The position numbers and the translations under genes are program-made. From NCBI RefSeq assembly GCF_006094435.1, contig NZ_CP034782.1:264215-328214 (forward strand): a stretch of 64,000 bases of DNA, written 5' to 3'. The notes below the pieces were generated by a model, which saw only the letters and a program-made list of their open reading frames with translations, was not told where the DNA came from and did no database searches. This document shows, in pieces, positions 36,113-44,977 of this stretch. How positions within the stretch are numbered: the first letter of the stretch is position 1; the number at the start of each line of letters is the position of its first letter. This DNA is from Pseudomonas sp. MPC6 (GTDB lineage: Bacteria; Pseudomonadota; Gammaproteobacteria; Pseudomonadales; Pseudomonadaceae).

Positions 36113-36231
36113 TGTCTCGCCATCACTTTGATTTTTCCGCGCGTGCCCGCAAGCAACCGTCGGGCATTTTCCGGCTGACTGCAGGGGGTAACCTGCAGCC
36201 ATCATCGTCCGACGCATCGCCGGAGCTTCTT

Positions 36232-37629
36232 ATGAACGTCCCTCAGCTACACGCTTCGCTGGCTAACGTCCAGCCAAAACCTTACTGGATTGACAGCATT
36301 TCACAACCCCCGCCCTGCCCGTCCGTGGCCGGTAATCTGCACTGCGACCTGGCCGTGGTCGGCGGCGGTTTCACCGGTCTCTGGACAGCCCTGCTGGCTC
36401 GCCAACGCTGGCCGTCCCGCAGCATCGCAGTCATCGAAGCCGGACGCTGCGGCGGCGAAGCCAGCGGGCGCAATGGCGGGTTCTGCGCGCCCAGCATATC
36501 CCATGGCGTCTCCAACGCTTTGAAGCGATGGCCAATGGAGGCCGAACGTCTGATCCGGCTGGGCCGGCAAAACCTCGACGAATTGGCCAACGATCTTCAG
36601 CGTTTCGGCATGCACGTTGAGTTTGAACGCGAAGGCAAACTGAACCTGGCCAGCCATCCGTGGCAGATCGACGGGTTGCGCTCGATGCAGCGCAACTACG
36701 CCCGCTTCGGTATCGAATGCGAATGGCTTGAGGGTGACGCGCTGACCCAGCGTCTCAATTCTCCCGTCTATCATGCGGGCCTGTTCGAACCGAACTACGC
36801 CCTGCTTAACCCCGCCAAAATGGCGGCAGAACTTCGCCGCGTTTGCCTTGAGCAAGGGGTTCAAGTATTCGAGCAAAGCCCTGTGCGAGAATTACGCCCT
36901 GAACGAGACGGCCTACTGTTACGCACAGCAGACGGGGACGTGCGCGCTGGTAAGATTGCCCTGGCCACCAATATCGCACCCCCTCTGCTGGGGCACCTGG
37001 CCTCCAGCGTGATCCCGGTCTACGACTACACACTGGTCAGTGAGCCGTTGAGCGAAGCGCAACTGCAAGCGATCGGCTGGAACGGTCGTTATGGCATTGC
37101 CGACGCTGGGAACCAATTTCACTACCTGCGCAAGACGGCCGACAACCGGATTCTCTGGGGCGGCTACGATGCCATTTATTACTTTGGTGGCCGCCGCGAT
37201 GAAGCGCTGACACAGCGGCCTGAGAGCTTCAATCGACTGGCAAAGCAGTTCCGCGAAACCTTCCCGGCACTGCGCAGCGTTTCCTTCAACCATGCCTGGG
37301 GCGGGATCATTGACACCTCGGCACGCACAACGATGTTCACCGGCTGCGAACATGATGGCCGCGTTGCCTATGCCATGGGTTTCACGGGCCAAGGCGTCTC
37401 GGCGAGCCGCTTCGCAGCGCAGAATATGCTGGATTTACTGGCCGGAGAGTCGACCGCACGGACGGAACTCATGATGACCTCCAAAGCGCCGTTTCGTTTT
37501 CCGCCCGAACCTTTGCGCTACGTTGGCGTAAAGATGGCACAGCGTTCATTGGCGCGCGAAGACCGCGACGGCCATCGCGACCTGCTGCTCAAAACCTTCG
37601 ATGCCCTGGGCATCGGTTTCGACTCTTGA
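36232..37629 (+). CDS. FAD-dependent amine oxidoreductase (DadA/PuuB-like)
   Basis: A 465-residue flavoprotein of the D-amino-acid-oxidase superfamily. FAD motif DLAVVGGGFTGLWTALLARQ with the downstream GEASGRNGGFCAPS, and the C-terminal GITGQGV-like stretch MGFTGQGVSASRFAAQNML. The ATG at 36232 with GGAG upstream is used; the longer frame from 36022 runs through the AraC gene. Related enzymes oxidise gamma-glutamylputrescine, N-methylated amino acids or similar amines to aldehydes. Here 4-aminobutyrate or its N-methyl form is a reasonable substrate. Confidence 0.83.
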   Translation: MNVPQLHASLANVQPKPYWIDSISQPPPCPSVAGNLHCDLAVVGGGFTGLWTALLARQRWPSRSIAVIEAGRCGGEASGRNGGFCAPSISHGVSNALKRWPMEAERLIRLGRQNLDELANDLQRFGMHVEFEREGKLNLASHPWQIDGLRSMQRNYARFGIECEWLEGDALTQRLNSPVYHAGLFEPNYALLNPAKMAAELRRVCLEQGVQVFEQSPVRELRPERDGLLLRTADGDVRAGKIALATNIAPPLLGHLASSVIPVYDYTLVSEPLSEAQLQAIGWNGRYGIADAGNQFHYLRKTADNRILWGGYDAIYYFGGRRDEALTQRPESFNRLAKQFRETFPALRSVSFNHAWGGIIDTSARTTMFTGCEHDGRVAYAMGFTGQGVSASRFAAQNMLDLLAGESTARTELMMTSKAPFRFPPEPLRYVGVKMAQRSLAREDRDGHRDLLLKTFDALGIGFDS

Positions 37630-37642
37630 ACTGGAGGACACT

Positions 37643-38005
37643 ATGACAACGGTACTGCCCAAACACGTAATCGACTTCAAGGATCATGGACGCGCTCCAC
37701 TGGAGCGCGAGATCAATGATCCAGTGTTGGTCGATGCGCCTTACCGTAGCGTTACCTGGAGGCATTTCAACGAACCTGGAAAAAAGGCTATCGCTGGTAT
37801 CTGGCAGGCAGGCCCTCACCTGGAACGCTGTGAATGCGACTTCGATGAGCTCTGCCATATTCTGGAAGGCACAGTGCGCCTGACCGATAATGATCGAACG
37901 TCTCGTACGTTTGGCCCTGGTGATTCCTTCGTCATCGCTGCGGGATTTCAAGGCACCTGGGAGAATCTTACGCAGGTACGAAAAGTATTTTTCATCTTGG
38001 GCTGA
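37643..38005 (+). CDS. Cupin-domain protein (DUF861/cupin_3 type)
   Basis: A 120-residue small cupin: YRSVTWRHFNEPGKKAIAGIWQAGP, then FDELCHILEGTVRLTDNDR and FGPGDSFVIAAGFQGTWEN, matching the ethanolamine/ureidoglycine-type cupin_3 family. GGAGG precedes the ATG, 13 bp after the oxidoreductase stop, so the two are co-transcribed. Such proteins accompany amine-oxidising flavoenzymes in catabolic operons; the exact role is unknown. Confidence 0.8.
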   Translation: MTTVLPKHVIDFKDHGRAPLEREINDPVLVDAPYRSVTWRHFNEPGKKAIAGIWQAGPHLERCECDFDELCHILEGTVRLTDNDRTSRTFGPGDSFVIAAGFQGTWENLTQVRKVFFILG

Positions 38006-38348
38006 GTCCCTTGACCCCGCGCGATACATAGTAAAATTTTGCGGGTCATTGCCGTAGAGTCAAGTTGTCATTCAATCATGATCGACAGCCCGGAGCGTGT
38101 TGCAGAAATCCTCATCGAAACCACACAGCCTTGAGCAGCTTAGAAGCGAAGGGCAAGATAACCATATTTCCACAAGGACGAGATTCTGCCTGTTGTGGCG
38201 TCGTCGGCGCGGCTCGTGTTCATGGGCGTCGGGGCCTGCTGATACTCGTATCAGGAGGCCACGGCCTGACTCTCAGACGATTCCCGTCAATCTTGACAGA
38301 GAGCCCGAATGACCATCCGCCGCGCTGCTTCGCTTCGCCCTGGACGGT
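38006..38348. other. Stretch without a recognisable gene
   Basis: A possible hairpin TGACCCCGC/GCGGGTCA at 38013-38049 follows the cupin stop. The rest shows no coding pattern in any frame. Confidence 0.35.
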
Positions 38349-38489
38349 TGTTGCTGGTTCGGAATTGACCCTGATTCCGGCGTAACGCTGACCCAGCAGC
38401 CAGCTCAAAGTCAGCACTGATAATGCTTTACGAAGTAGATGCTTGGATCAGTGAAGTTTCGGTAGGGTCAATCAGCATCAGCGGCAACA
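38349..38489. mobile_element. MITE-like element, IS21-type ends
   Basis: 141 bp from a worn left end TGTTGCTGGTTCGGAATTGA to a right end GGTCAATCAGCATCAGCGG followed by CAACA. The interior GGCGTAACGCTGACCCAGCAG and GGATCAGTGAAGTTTCGG is shared with the other copies. No coding capacity. Confidence 0.8.
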
Positions 38490-38866
38490 CGTATGCACCT
38501 CCTTCGGCAGAACCAGTGCGGCCAATGCATCGTCCATGCTCACGCCCACTTCCAGCCGTTGGGGTTCGCCGGCGGTTCGAGCGCTGATTCGTGCGGCTCC
38601 CCATCGATCAGCAACCAACCACCGGCCGGTTCGTTGCGGCCGTCGACTATCGTGCCTTGCAGCAACAGTCCGCCTGGCAGAACCACGCGCAGCGCGTTGG
38701 CTTCCTGGGGGCCTTGCAGGTAGCGGTCGAATTCAAGGCGAAAGCGCCGCGGGCCAGCATCAAGCACCCGCACCTTCAGTTCCAGCGTGGTCAGTTCGTT
38801 GGGGGACTGGCCCAGGTACAGGGCCAACACGCCGACCCGGGCCAACCCTTCATAGGCGTATGACAT
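38490..38866 (-). pseudogene. Hypothetical gene, frameshifted, first copy
   Basis: From ATG 38866 it reads SYAYEGLARVGVLALYLGQ, then ELKVRVLDAGPRRFRLEFDRYLQG and GGWLLIDGEPHES before drifting to a stop at 38540. The neighbouring frame continues sensibly (ISARTAGEPQRLEVG then SMDDALAALVLPK), so a frameshift lies near 38605. The 3' end runs into the MITE. A second, more damaged copy lies at 46785-47160. Function unknown. Confidence 0.65.
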
Positions 38867-38970
38867 GAGGCGCGTTCCATTCGAGTCAGTGGCGGGCGGT
38901 ACGTCAACCAGACTCCCAAACTGGTAAACCTTCCCAAGGGGAGAGGTTTCCAGCCCCCCGAAAAAAACCT

Positions 38971-39024
38971 ACACCCGGGCAAGGTGTGGGGCTAATTAAC
39001 ATAGCCCGCGTTATGCGTAACGCG
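38971..39024 (-). repeat. Dispersed intergenic repeat, copy B
   Basis: ACACCCGGGCAAGGTGTGGG, then AACATAGCCCGCGTTATGCG and TAACGCG, directly after the stop of the 39025-39276 gene on the minus strand. Confidence 0.8.
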
Positions 39025-39276
39025 TCACCTTGACTGGTTCTCTTGGGGCATCAGGGTAAAACGGGTTTCCGGTTGCGGATCGGTCCGCACTAGCGTCAAG
39101 CCTTCAATGTGACCTTTACCGCCATGCGGCTGCATGTCATAGGTGAAGATTCCACCTTCCATGCGCCCTATCTCATTTTCGCCCTCGAAGTAGACGCCGG
39201 CCCGAAGCTCCCCAGTCCTGTTGCCTTCTGGCTCAATCACGTAGTACCAGCCTTCTGGATTGTATTGCTGACTCAT
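39025..39276 (-). CDS. Hypothetical protein, 83 residues
   Basis: Soluble and acidic (EGWYYVIEPEGNRTGELRAGVYFEGENEIGRMEGGIFTYD). The start has AGGAGCAAGGGAC just upstream. No family recognised. It belongs to a run of small minus-strand genes (39570 to 38866) separated by dispersed repeats. Confidence 0.65.
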   Translation of the reverse strand: MSQQYNPEGWYYVIEPEGNRTGELRAGVYFEGENEIGRMEGGIFTYDMQPHGGKGHIEGLTLVRTDPQPETRFTLMPQENQSR

Positions 39277-39342
39277 GTCCCTTGCTCCTTGTGATGGGGG
39301 TCCAGTGTAGGCAGGGGCGGCACTGAATGGGGGGATTCTCTA

Positions 39343-39570
39343 TTAGGTCGCGTCGCGCATCAGCGCTTCCACCGCTTCGGCCATGCCTTCGCAGGCCAGA
39401 CGGTAGCCATCCTCGGCGCCTTGCAGGCGATGGCCGTGTTCCACGGTGCGCGCCTCATACTCGGCCTCGCATAGCGCCTGCCACTCGGCGTGGATCGCCC
39501 GCCATACCGCTCGCGCCGCGTGCATGCGAGCCAGCTCCGGTAACAGGGGGTCAGTGTCGATCAGCGGCAT
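39343..39570 (-). CDS. Hypothetical protein, 75 residues
   Basis: PLIDTDPLLPELARMHAARAVWRAIHAEWQALCEAEYEARTVEHG is a helical, charged protein with coiled-coil character. The ATG at 39570 with CAGGAG upstream is preferred to the longer frame from 39681. No known domain. Confidence 0.6.
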   Translation of the reverse strand: MPLIDTDPLLPELARMHAARAVWRAIHAEWQALCEAEYEARTVEHGHRLQGAEDGYRLACEGMAEAVEALMRDAT

Positions 39571-39620
39571 GGCGGGCGCTCCTGGGCGGTCGTGGGTCGA
39601 TACAGAACTGAGGGGATTCC

Positions 39621-39716
39621 TTATGGCGAATATTCGTCGTCCAGTACCACACCCAGCGCGGTCAACCGCACCCGGCGCCACTGGTACGCGTCGTCACGAT
39701 ACAGCTGAGCACCGTC
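39621..39716 (-). pseudogene. 3' end of a gene cut by a MITE
   Basis: The frame ending at 39621 reads LYRDDAYQWRRVRLTALGVVLDDEYSP, good protein-like sequence, and runs straight into the MITE at 39717, so the upstream part is gone. Confidence 0.5.
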
Positions 39717-39862
39717 TGTTGTCGCTGATGCGGTATTGACCCTGCGTCGGCGTAACGCTGACCCAGCAGCAATCAGCTCATGGTCAGCACCAATAATGCT
39801 TTACGAAGCAAAAGCTTGGGTCAGTGAAATTTCGGTCGGTCAATTCAGCATCAGCGGCAACA
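39717..39862. mobile_element. MITE-like element, IS21-type ends
   Basis: 146 bp with both ends intact: TGTTGTCGCTGATGCGGTATTGACCC and the inverse GGTCAATTCAGCATCAGCGG plus CAACA. Best-preserved copy of the family. Confidence 0.85.
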
Positions 39863-39993
39863 CCCTAAGGGCTCTGGGTGGCTGGATGTGGAGCCAGTTC
39901 CAGCAATGGTGGGATGAATGGTGACTAACCGTCAGTCCATTGCACGGGACAAATATACCACTAGGTGATATATTTTTACCAGAGGAAGGGACT

Positions 39994-40362
39994 ATGCATA
40001 GGGTTTTCAAAACGAAGGGCTTCGCCACAGGTGCGAAGAAGGCACGAATCACTGATGCCGAGTTGTGCAAGGCGCTGCAGGAGGTGAAAAAAGGGCAAGC
40101 AGACGATCTGGGTGGCGGGGTCTGGAAAAAACGCCTCAACGAGAATCGGCATCGCTCCATCATTCTGGCCAAAGGGCGTCGCTACTGGGTGTATCAGTTC
40201 CTGTTTGCTAAGCAAGACCAGGCCAACATCACCCCAAAGGAGCTGGATGCGTTTAAAGAACTGGCTAAGGCCTATGAGGGCTTGAGCCAGGAGCACGTTC
40301 AGTTACTGCTGGATGGAAAAGAATTTGTGGAGATCTGTCATGAGCAAAAAATTCAAAAGTGA
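39994..40362 (+). CDS. higB: RelE/HigB-type toxin
   Basis: A 122-residue toxin-like protein (MHRVFKTKGFATGAKKARITDAELCKALQEVKKGQADDLGGGVWKKRL, HRSIILAKGRRYWVYQFLFAKQD), matching the RelE-superfamily group in which the toxin precedes an Xre antitoxin. AGAGGAAGG lies before the ATG at 39994. Its 3' end overlaps the antitoxin gene. In characterised relatives such toxins cleave mRNA at the ribosome. Confidence 0.82.
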   Translation: MHRVFKTKGFATGAKKARITDAELCKALQEVKKGQADDLGGGVWKKRLNENRHRSIILAKGRRYWVYQFLFAKQDQANITPKELDAFKELAKAYEGLSQEHVQLLLDGKEFVEICHEQKIQK

Positions 40363-40660
40363 GGCCTTCGAGTCGATCCACAATTCAGCAGCGGCACTGC
40401 TGAACATCGGCGCAATCAACAAAGCCACCATGCGCGGATTCGATGAATCCTGCATTGCCGAGGTGCCGGTTGAGATTTTGCCTGCTCAGATTCGGGAGAT
40501 TCGTCAGCGTAGCCATGTCAGTCAACCGGTTTTTGCCAGGTATCTGAACACGAGTGCTTCGACCGTGAAACAGTGGGAAATTGGCGAAAAACGTCCTAGT
40601 GGTATGGCTCTCAAGCTGCTTTCTATCGTAGAAAAGCACGGTATTGAAATCTTGGCCTGA
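40340..40660 (+). CDS. higA: Xre-family antitoxin (HigA/NadS-like)
   Basis: A 106-residue protein with a helix-turn-helix (IREIRQRSHVSQPVFARYLNTSASTVKQWEIGEKRPSGMALKLLSIVEKHG). The start at 40340 lies inside the toxin gene (23-bp overlap). It forms a toxin-first pair with the preceding gene and should repress their shared promoter, which includes a CTAGGTGATATATTTTTACC stretch upstream of 39994. Confidence 0.83.
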   Translation: MSKKFKSEAFESIHNSAAALLNIGAINKATMRGFDESCIAEVPVEILPAQIREIRQRSHVSQPVFARYLNTSASTVKQWEIGEKRPSGMALKLLSIVEKHGIEILA

Positions 40661-41041
40661 CTCCTGTTGCCTATCACGTCGCGACTAAAACATCAGATGC
40701 GACAAAGATATGCGACACCCAAGACACTGATCCATCGAGTGGCGGCGACTTGTCGCATAAATCATAAAGACCTGTAGTGCGAGCCGAGGCCTGGAACGGG
40801 CATGGACGGCTGCCGATATCGAGCCACCGCCACCCAGCGCGCAACATTTGATGGCGCGTCGCATAAGCCTGCAGCGCGCGCCGAAGGCTTTGACTGGGGG
40901 TGGAAACACTGCTTGCGCTGAACCCACGCGATAGCGAAGGACTACTTGGCGTTTGCCTGGCCACCACCGGTACGCCAAGCGGTGCTGGATAGCGCTCGGC
41001 GGCGGCCCTCATTCCGCGCGTTTTTAGAAGATCACAACGCT
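40661..41041. other. Stretch without a recognisable gene
   Basis: Long open frames exist on the minus strand, but their composition is not protein-like. The segment contains TGCGACAAAGATATGCGACA and GTGGCGGCGACTTGTCGCAT, repeated TGCGACA words of unknown meaning. Confidence 0.35.
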
Positions 41042-42319
41042 TTAGCGGCAGTGCACCGTCCAAAGCTGGTCGAGCCTGGTCGTGAAACTCTGACTCATCA
41101 GCTCTCGGCGCATCCCCCACGCCGGGTTGGTCGGTACACTGGCCGCTCGTAGCGTCCCCCTGCCCCACCGACGATTGATCTGGTCCAGCACCGCCATGAC
41201 CTGGGTCGCCTCGCTGGGCTGAGCCACCGCGAACAGATCATCGGTGTATTCACCCCGCTGGCAAAGATTCAGCAGCAGCACCTCGGCCTTGCTGTAGTTA
41301 AATCCTGGCCGATACACACGCTCCAGCGCCTGCACCGCAGCCTTGGTCAGCAGCCTCACATCATCAGTGGGATACCGCAGGTCCACCACGACGCCATTGG
41401 CAAACTTGGCCTCTTCCGGGTTGAACATGCCCGTACGGATACTCACCCGAAGCTTCTTGCACACCGAACCCTGGGCTCGAAGTTTCTCCGAGGCGCGCAT
41501 CATGTAAGTGGCCACAGCCTCCTTGATCGGCGCTAATTCCGTGAGGCGCTTGCCAAACATTCGGCTGCAGCAGATTTCCTGCTTCGGTGGATCGGGCTCA
41601 TCCAGCTCCAGACAGGCTGTCCCAGCCAACTCCCGGGCGGTCTTCTCGATCACCACACTGAATTTCCGGCGCAGCATCCCCGGGTCAGCCTGGGCCAACG
41701 CCATCGCCGTTTTAATGCCCAGAGCGTTCAGTTGCAGGGTCATGCGCCGACCCACCCCCCACACCTCAGATACCTCGGTGTTGCGCAGCACCCAGTCACG
41801 CTGGAACGGCTCACAGATGTCGACCACCCCGCCGGTTTCCACCTGCAGGCGCTTGGCGGTGTGATTGGCCAACTTGGCCAGGGTCTTTGTCCGGGCGATG
41901 CCCACACCCACCGGAATCCCCGTACAGCGCAGGATCCGACTGCGAATCCGCCGTCCGACCCCCTCCCTATCCGCGATGCCGGTGAGGTCGGCAAACGCTT
42001 CGTCGGCGTAGACCTCGACTGCAGGCACCATCGCTTCGATCAGCGTCATCACCCGCTCGCTCATGTCACCATACAGTGCGTAATTGGAGGAAAACGCCAC
42101 GATGCCGTGTTGCTTGAGCGTGTGTTTGATCTGGAAATACGGCGCGCCCATTTTTACGAAGGGCTTGGCGTCATAGCTGCGGGCAATCACACAGCCATCG
42201 TTGTTACTCAACACAACGATCGGCACCCGCGCCAAATCGGGCCGAAACACCCGTTCGCAGCTGGCGTAGAAGCTGTTGCAATCGATCAACGCAAACACCG
42301 GCTCGGACCGTTTAGACAT
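41042..42319 (-). CDS. umuC: Error-prone DNA polymerase V subunit (UmuC/RulB)
   Basis: A 425-residue Y-family polymerase. FALIDCNSFYASCERVFRPDL and VVLSNNDGCVIARS form the first catalytic block, VEVYADEAFADLTGI the second with its acidic residues, and the rest follows UmuC to its normal length. It overlaps umuD by eight bases. On Pseudomonas plasmids this pair (rulAB) gives UV tolerance by translesion synthesis. Confidence 0.92.
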   Translation of the reverse strand: MSKRSEPVFALIDCNSFYASCERVFRPDLARVPIVVLSNNDGCVIARSYDAKPFVKMGAPYFQIKHTLKQHGIVAFSSNYALYGDMSERVMTLIEAMVPAVEVYADEAFADLTGIADREGVGRRIRSRILRCTGIPVGVGIARTKTLAKLANHTAKRLQVETGGVVDICEPFQRDWVLRNTEVSEVWGVGRRMTLQLNALGIKTAMALAQADPGMLRRKFSVVIEKTARELAGTACLELDEPDPPKQEICCSRMFGKRLTELAPIKEAVATYMMRASEKLRAQGSVCKKLRVSIRTGMFNPEEAKFANGVVVDLRYPTDDVRLLTKAAVQALERVYRPGFNYSKAEVLLLNLCQRGEYTDDLFAVAQPSEATQVMAVLDQINRRWGRGTLRAASVPTNPAWGMRRELMSQSFTTRLDQLWTVHCR

Positions 42320-42737
42320 GGCTGCGCACGCTGTGGGTAATCACCCCCCAGATCGCCAGCTCATCACCCTCCAGCACGTAACGCGGAGGGTATTTTGGAT
42401 TCTCCGAGAGCAGGATCATCTGACTCCCGCGCTTGCATAATCGTTTGCACACCGGGTCATTGTTCAACAGTGCCACCACGATAGCGTTATGCCCCGCCTC
42501 CAAGGCCCGATCGACGATCGCCAGATCACCGTCGAAGATACCGGCCCCCTGCATGCTGTCGCCGGAGATGGAGATGAGATACACATGCGGGGCGCGGATG
42601 TTGAGGATCTCGTCCAAGGAGATGTGCTGTTCAATATGGTCAGCCGCCGGCGAAGGAAAGCCTGCCGGAACGCGAAAGGAGCAGCGTGGAAGCTTAATGC
42701 CTCCTTCGCTGAGGGGGCCCAGGACGGTAAAGCTCAT
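42312..42737 (-). CDS. umuD: Self-cleaving subunit of DNA polymerase V (UmuD/RulA)
   Basis: A 141-residue UmuD-type protein. The cleavage site is in VPAGFPSP, the catalytic Ser in ISGDSMQGAGI and the catalytic Lys in NDPVCKRLCKR (the more upstream Lys). Activated RecA should trigger cleavage to the active form. It is first in the umuDC operon, with an SOS box just upstream. Confidence 0.9.
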   Translation of the reverse strand: MSFTVLGPLSEGGIKLPRCSFRVPAGFPSPAADHIEQHISLDEILNIRAPHVYLISISGDSMQGAGIFDGDLAIVDRALEAGHNAIVVALLNNDPVCKRLCKRGSQMILLSENPKYPPRYVLEGDELAIWGVITHSVRSHV

Positions 42738-42757
42738 GACAACGCCTTCTATGAGTA

Positions 42758-42773
42758 CTGTATTTATGTACAG
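42758..42773. promoter_or_regulatory. LexA (SOS) box of umuDC
   Basis: CTGTATTTATGTACAG matches the CTG-N10-CAG consensus, 20 bp before the umuD start, so the operon should be induced by DNA damage. Confidence 0.88.
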
Positions 42774-43668
42774 TTAACGTGGAAGAGGCGTTTGGGTCAA
42801 ATTTTCAGGGCGCGATGGCCGACAGCGGCTGCCCGCATGAGACTTAGGAGGTGAAACTCGGCAGCGCGTAGCTGTTGGGCTTTTGCGAAGCTGCCGATGC
42901 GATGCCTGCTACCTGCTTCCCAACAGAGGTGTTGCACCCCTGTCACGACGCTGTCACACCTTCTTCGGTAGCCTGCAATCAGCCAAAGGGAATTTGGCCA
43001 CGTGTTTGCGCTCGGCACCTTTGGCCGAGCGCGTCGAGTCAGGCATTCACGTTTTTTTCACATTCCGCCGCGTAGCGTCGGCGTGTTCGTTTCATGGACC
43101 CCATTTGAAGCCCGCCCCTAAGCGGGTTTTTTTTCGTCCGTGACCCGGTGGCGCCGGCTCGGCCTGCTTCGCTCGACGGCCGTGCCACCCCGACAGGCTG
43201 CGGTGCGGGCAAACGTGGTCCCGGCCTGCTGAACCCGCTTGCGCCACTCGTCATTATTGATCTGTCCGCTGCGCCCCACGTGGTCCGCGGCCCTCAGCAT
43301 CTGGTCGTAACGACACTCAGCTGATGAGTTTTGCGGGCAACGAATACAGAGTCGCCAGTTGGCCAACGCTTGTTGCCTTAAGCCATCTTGCATACGGTTT
43401 TTGTATTAGGTGCCTGGTGGTGATGCAGGCAAGGCTTTGTCTTTGCCGCTTTCCGGGCGTCCAAAGGCGTTGTCGCCTGGGCTTTCGCAGCAGGGTACAC
43501 GTTGCAGTCCTCCAGCCAAACTCATGACCGGACATGCCGAAGGCTGAGCGCGGCATCCACGGCGCCGCCCTCTCATGACTGGGGTAACGAAGTGGCAATC
43601 ATCACCCAGAGACTCTACAGTGATGTCTTGTCATGGAGCAGCGATCATGCTGCCAAGGATAAACCCAG
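42774..43668. other. Gene-poor stretch after the SOS operon
   Basis: No confident gene. A minus-strand frame ending at 43118 reads RYDQMLRAADHVGRSGQINNDEWRKRVQQAG, which looks like part of a real protein, but its upstream part (before about 43340) is not convincing, so it may be a gene remnant. A terminator lies at 43109-43134. Confidence 0.35.
43109..43134 (+). terminator. Rho-independent terminator
   Basis: AAGCCCGC, short loop, GCGGG and eight T. No gene ends directly upstream on the plus strand; it may end a small RNA or be a relic. Confidence 0.65.
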
Positions 43669-43887
43669 ATGAACGAAGCTCAGCACCGACGGCGCCTGAC
43701 GTTATGGCTCGGCTCTTTCCCGGTAATGGCGGCCTTTGTCCTTTTGGTCCTGGTGATGCTGCTAAGTGATCCCCGGGCCTCGGAAATGACGCCCACCCCG
43801 GTAGGCTTAGGCCCGACCCATCCGGCGGATCACGCGTCCAACGTGATAAACCCGCCCAGCGAGCCGCGGCCGGCGGTGACTTCATAG
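43669..43887 (+). CDS. Possible small membrane protein, 72 residues
   Basis: One hydrophobic segment (LGSFPVMAAFVLLVLVMLLS) after a basic N-terminus (EAQHRRR) and a Pro-rich soluble tail, giving an N-in single-span topology. No strong ribosome site and no family recognised. Confidence 0.4.
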   Translation: MNEAQHRRRLTLWLGSFPVMAAFVLLVLVMLLSDPRASEMTPTPVGLGPTHPADHASNVINPPSEPRPAVTS

Positions 43888-44285
43888 CGCCTCGGCGCAT
43901 TCATCCAATGCTCAATAGTGGATTGCAAGGCTTCGTCTTCGCCATTCGCAGCTAGTTGGCGGTTGTTAAGGAACGGACGAGGGGTTAGCAGCAGGCTCAG
44001 CCGGTGGACTAAAATTTAAGGGTTCGCCTCGCCAGTTGTGTTGCACAAAGCTCTCCTTCTGACGTGGCTGGTGGGGTGAACTGTCACCCCCGCAATCCGG
44101 TGTAGATGCCCAGGCCCCTGCAGGCGAGTTCGACGCCTGATGTCGTACCAGGCCCGAAGTAAGCGTCTTTAATGACGCACCGTAACGACCCCAGGAGAGT
44201 GACCCCGGCGACGCCCGTTCTGGCACTCGGTCGGGCGCAGCAGACTAGAACAGCGCAAGGTCCTGCGCGCCTGCTGCTCAAGTTC
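43888..44285. other. Stretch without a recognisable gene
   Basis: No frame with protein-like composition. It contains a GGGTGAACTGTCACCCCC hairpin near 44075. Confidence 0.3.
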
Positions 44286-44530
44286 CTTTTTCAGCGTCCG
44301 GTACGGGCCTCATGTTCATCGCGCACCCGCGCGGTCTCCAGCATCAGAAAATCCTGGGTCTTGACCAGCTCGCCTGGTGACTTTCGCCCAGGGCCAGCAG
44401 GTCACGTTGCGCGCCGTCGCGCAAGGCGCCGAGTTGCTGCCGCAGGTGATCAACCAGGGCTGCAGGCGCCGCACCTCGTGCGCGGTCTGGACGCGCTGGG
44501 CCTCGTTTTTCTCCGCCTGCACTTGGCGTC
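44286..44530 (-). pseudogene. Fragment of a kfrA-like gene
   Basis: About 245 bp matches the middle of the kfrA-like gene at 55890-56110 (shared words such as CCCGCGCGGTCTCCAGCATC and AAATCCTGGGTCTTGACCAG), but with small indels that break the frame. It is a second, decayed partial copy of the coiled-coil region. Confidence 0.8.
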
Positions 44531-44551
44531 CCACCTTCGTAGGAGGAAGTA

Positions 44552-44584
44552 GAAGCCCCGAAGCCGCCAATCTTTCGGGGTTTC
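44552..44584 (+). terminator. Terminator-like hairpin 1 of 3
   Basis: AGCCCCGAA, 10-base loop, TTTCGGGGTTT. Confidence 0.6.
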
Positions 44585-44652
44585 GCTTGTTGAATGTTCG
44601 CGGTAGCATCCGCGCCAAGCTCTTCTTGCGAAAGGGGTCAGAAGAGAACAGA

Positions 44653-44682
44653 AACCCCGACGATTCGAACCGCCGGGGTTTT
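44653..44682 (+). terminator. Terminator-like hairpin 2 of 3
   Basis: AACCCCG, loop, CGGGGTTTT, then GCTTTTTGG. Confidence 0.6.
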
Positions 44683-44742
44683 GCTTTTTGGCTTCTCGCT
44701 GCTACGCAATTTCCAAGCGCTGAACCCCATCTCAGTAGCTAC

Positions 44743-44782
44743 AAGCCCCTGCACTGTTCAGCGTTCAGGGGCTTTGTCTTTT
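44743..44782 (+). terminator. Terminator-like hairpin 3 of 3
   Basis: AAGCCCCTG, 14-base loop, CAGGGGCTT, then TGTCTTTTT: the strongest of the three. Confidence 0.7.
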
Positions 44783-44977
44783 TAGCAACCCTGTCCATCC
44801 GCGCTGTGCGTTAAAGCGGCGGAAAGTTGAGCCATAGAAGACGTAAACGAAAGCCGAAAACACAGGGGTAGTGGTGGCCCCTGTCGCTTCAGATTGACCC
44901 AGCGACTCTTTACTCCAGAGTCCGACCATGCTGATAGAATCGCTGAGGTTATACATTACGCCCTGCTGAGAAATGGT

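Noticed and set aside
40674..41168. 164-codon minus-strand frame after umuC
   Set aside because: Overlaps the umuC end, and its composition does not resemble a protein family.
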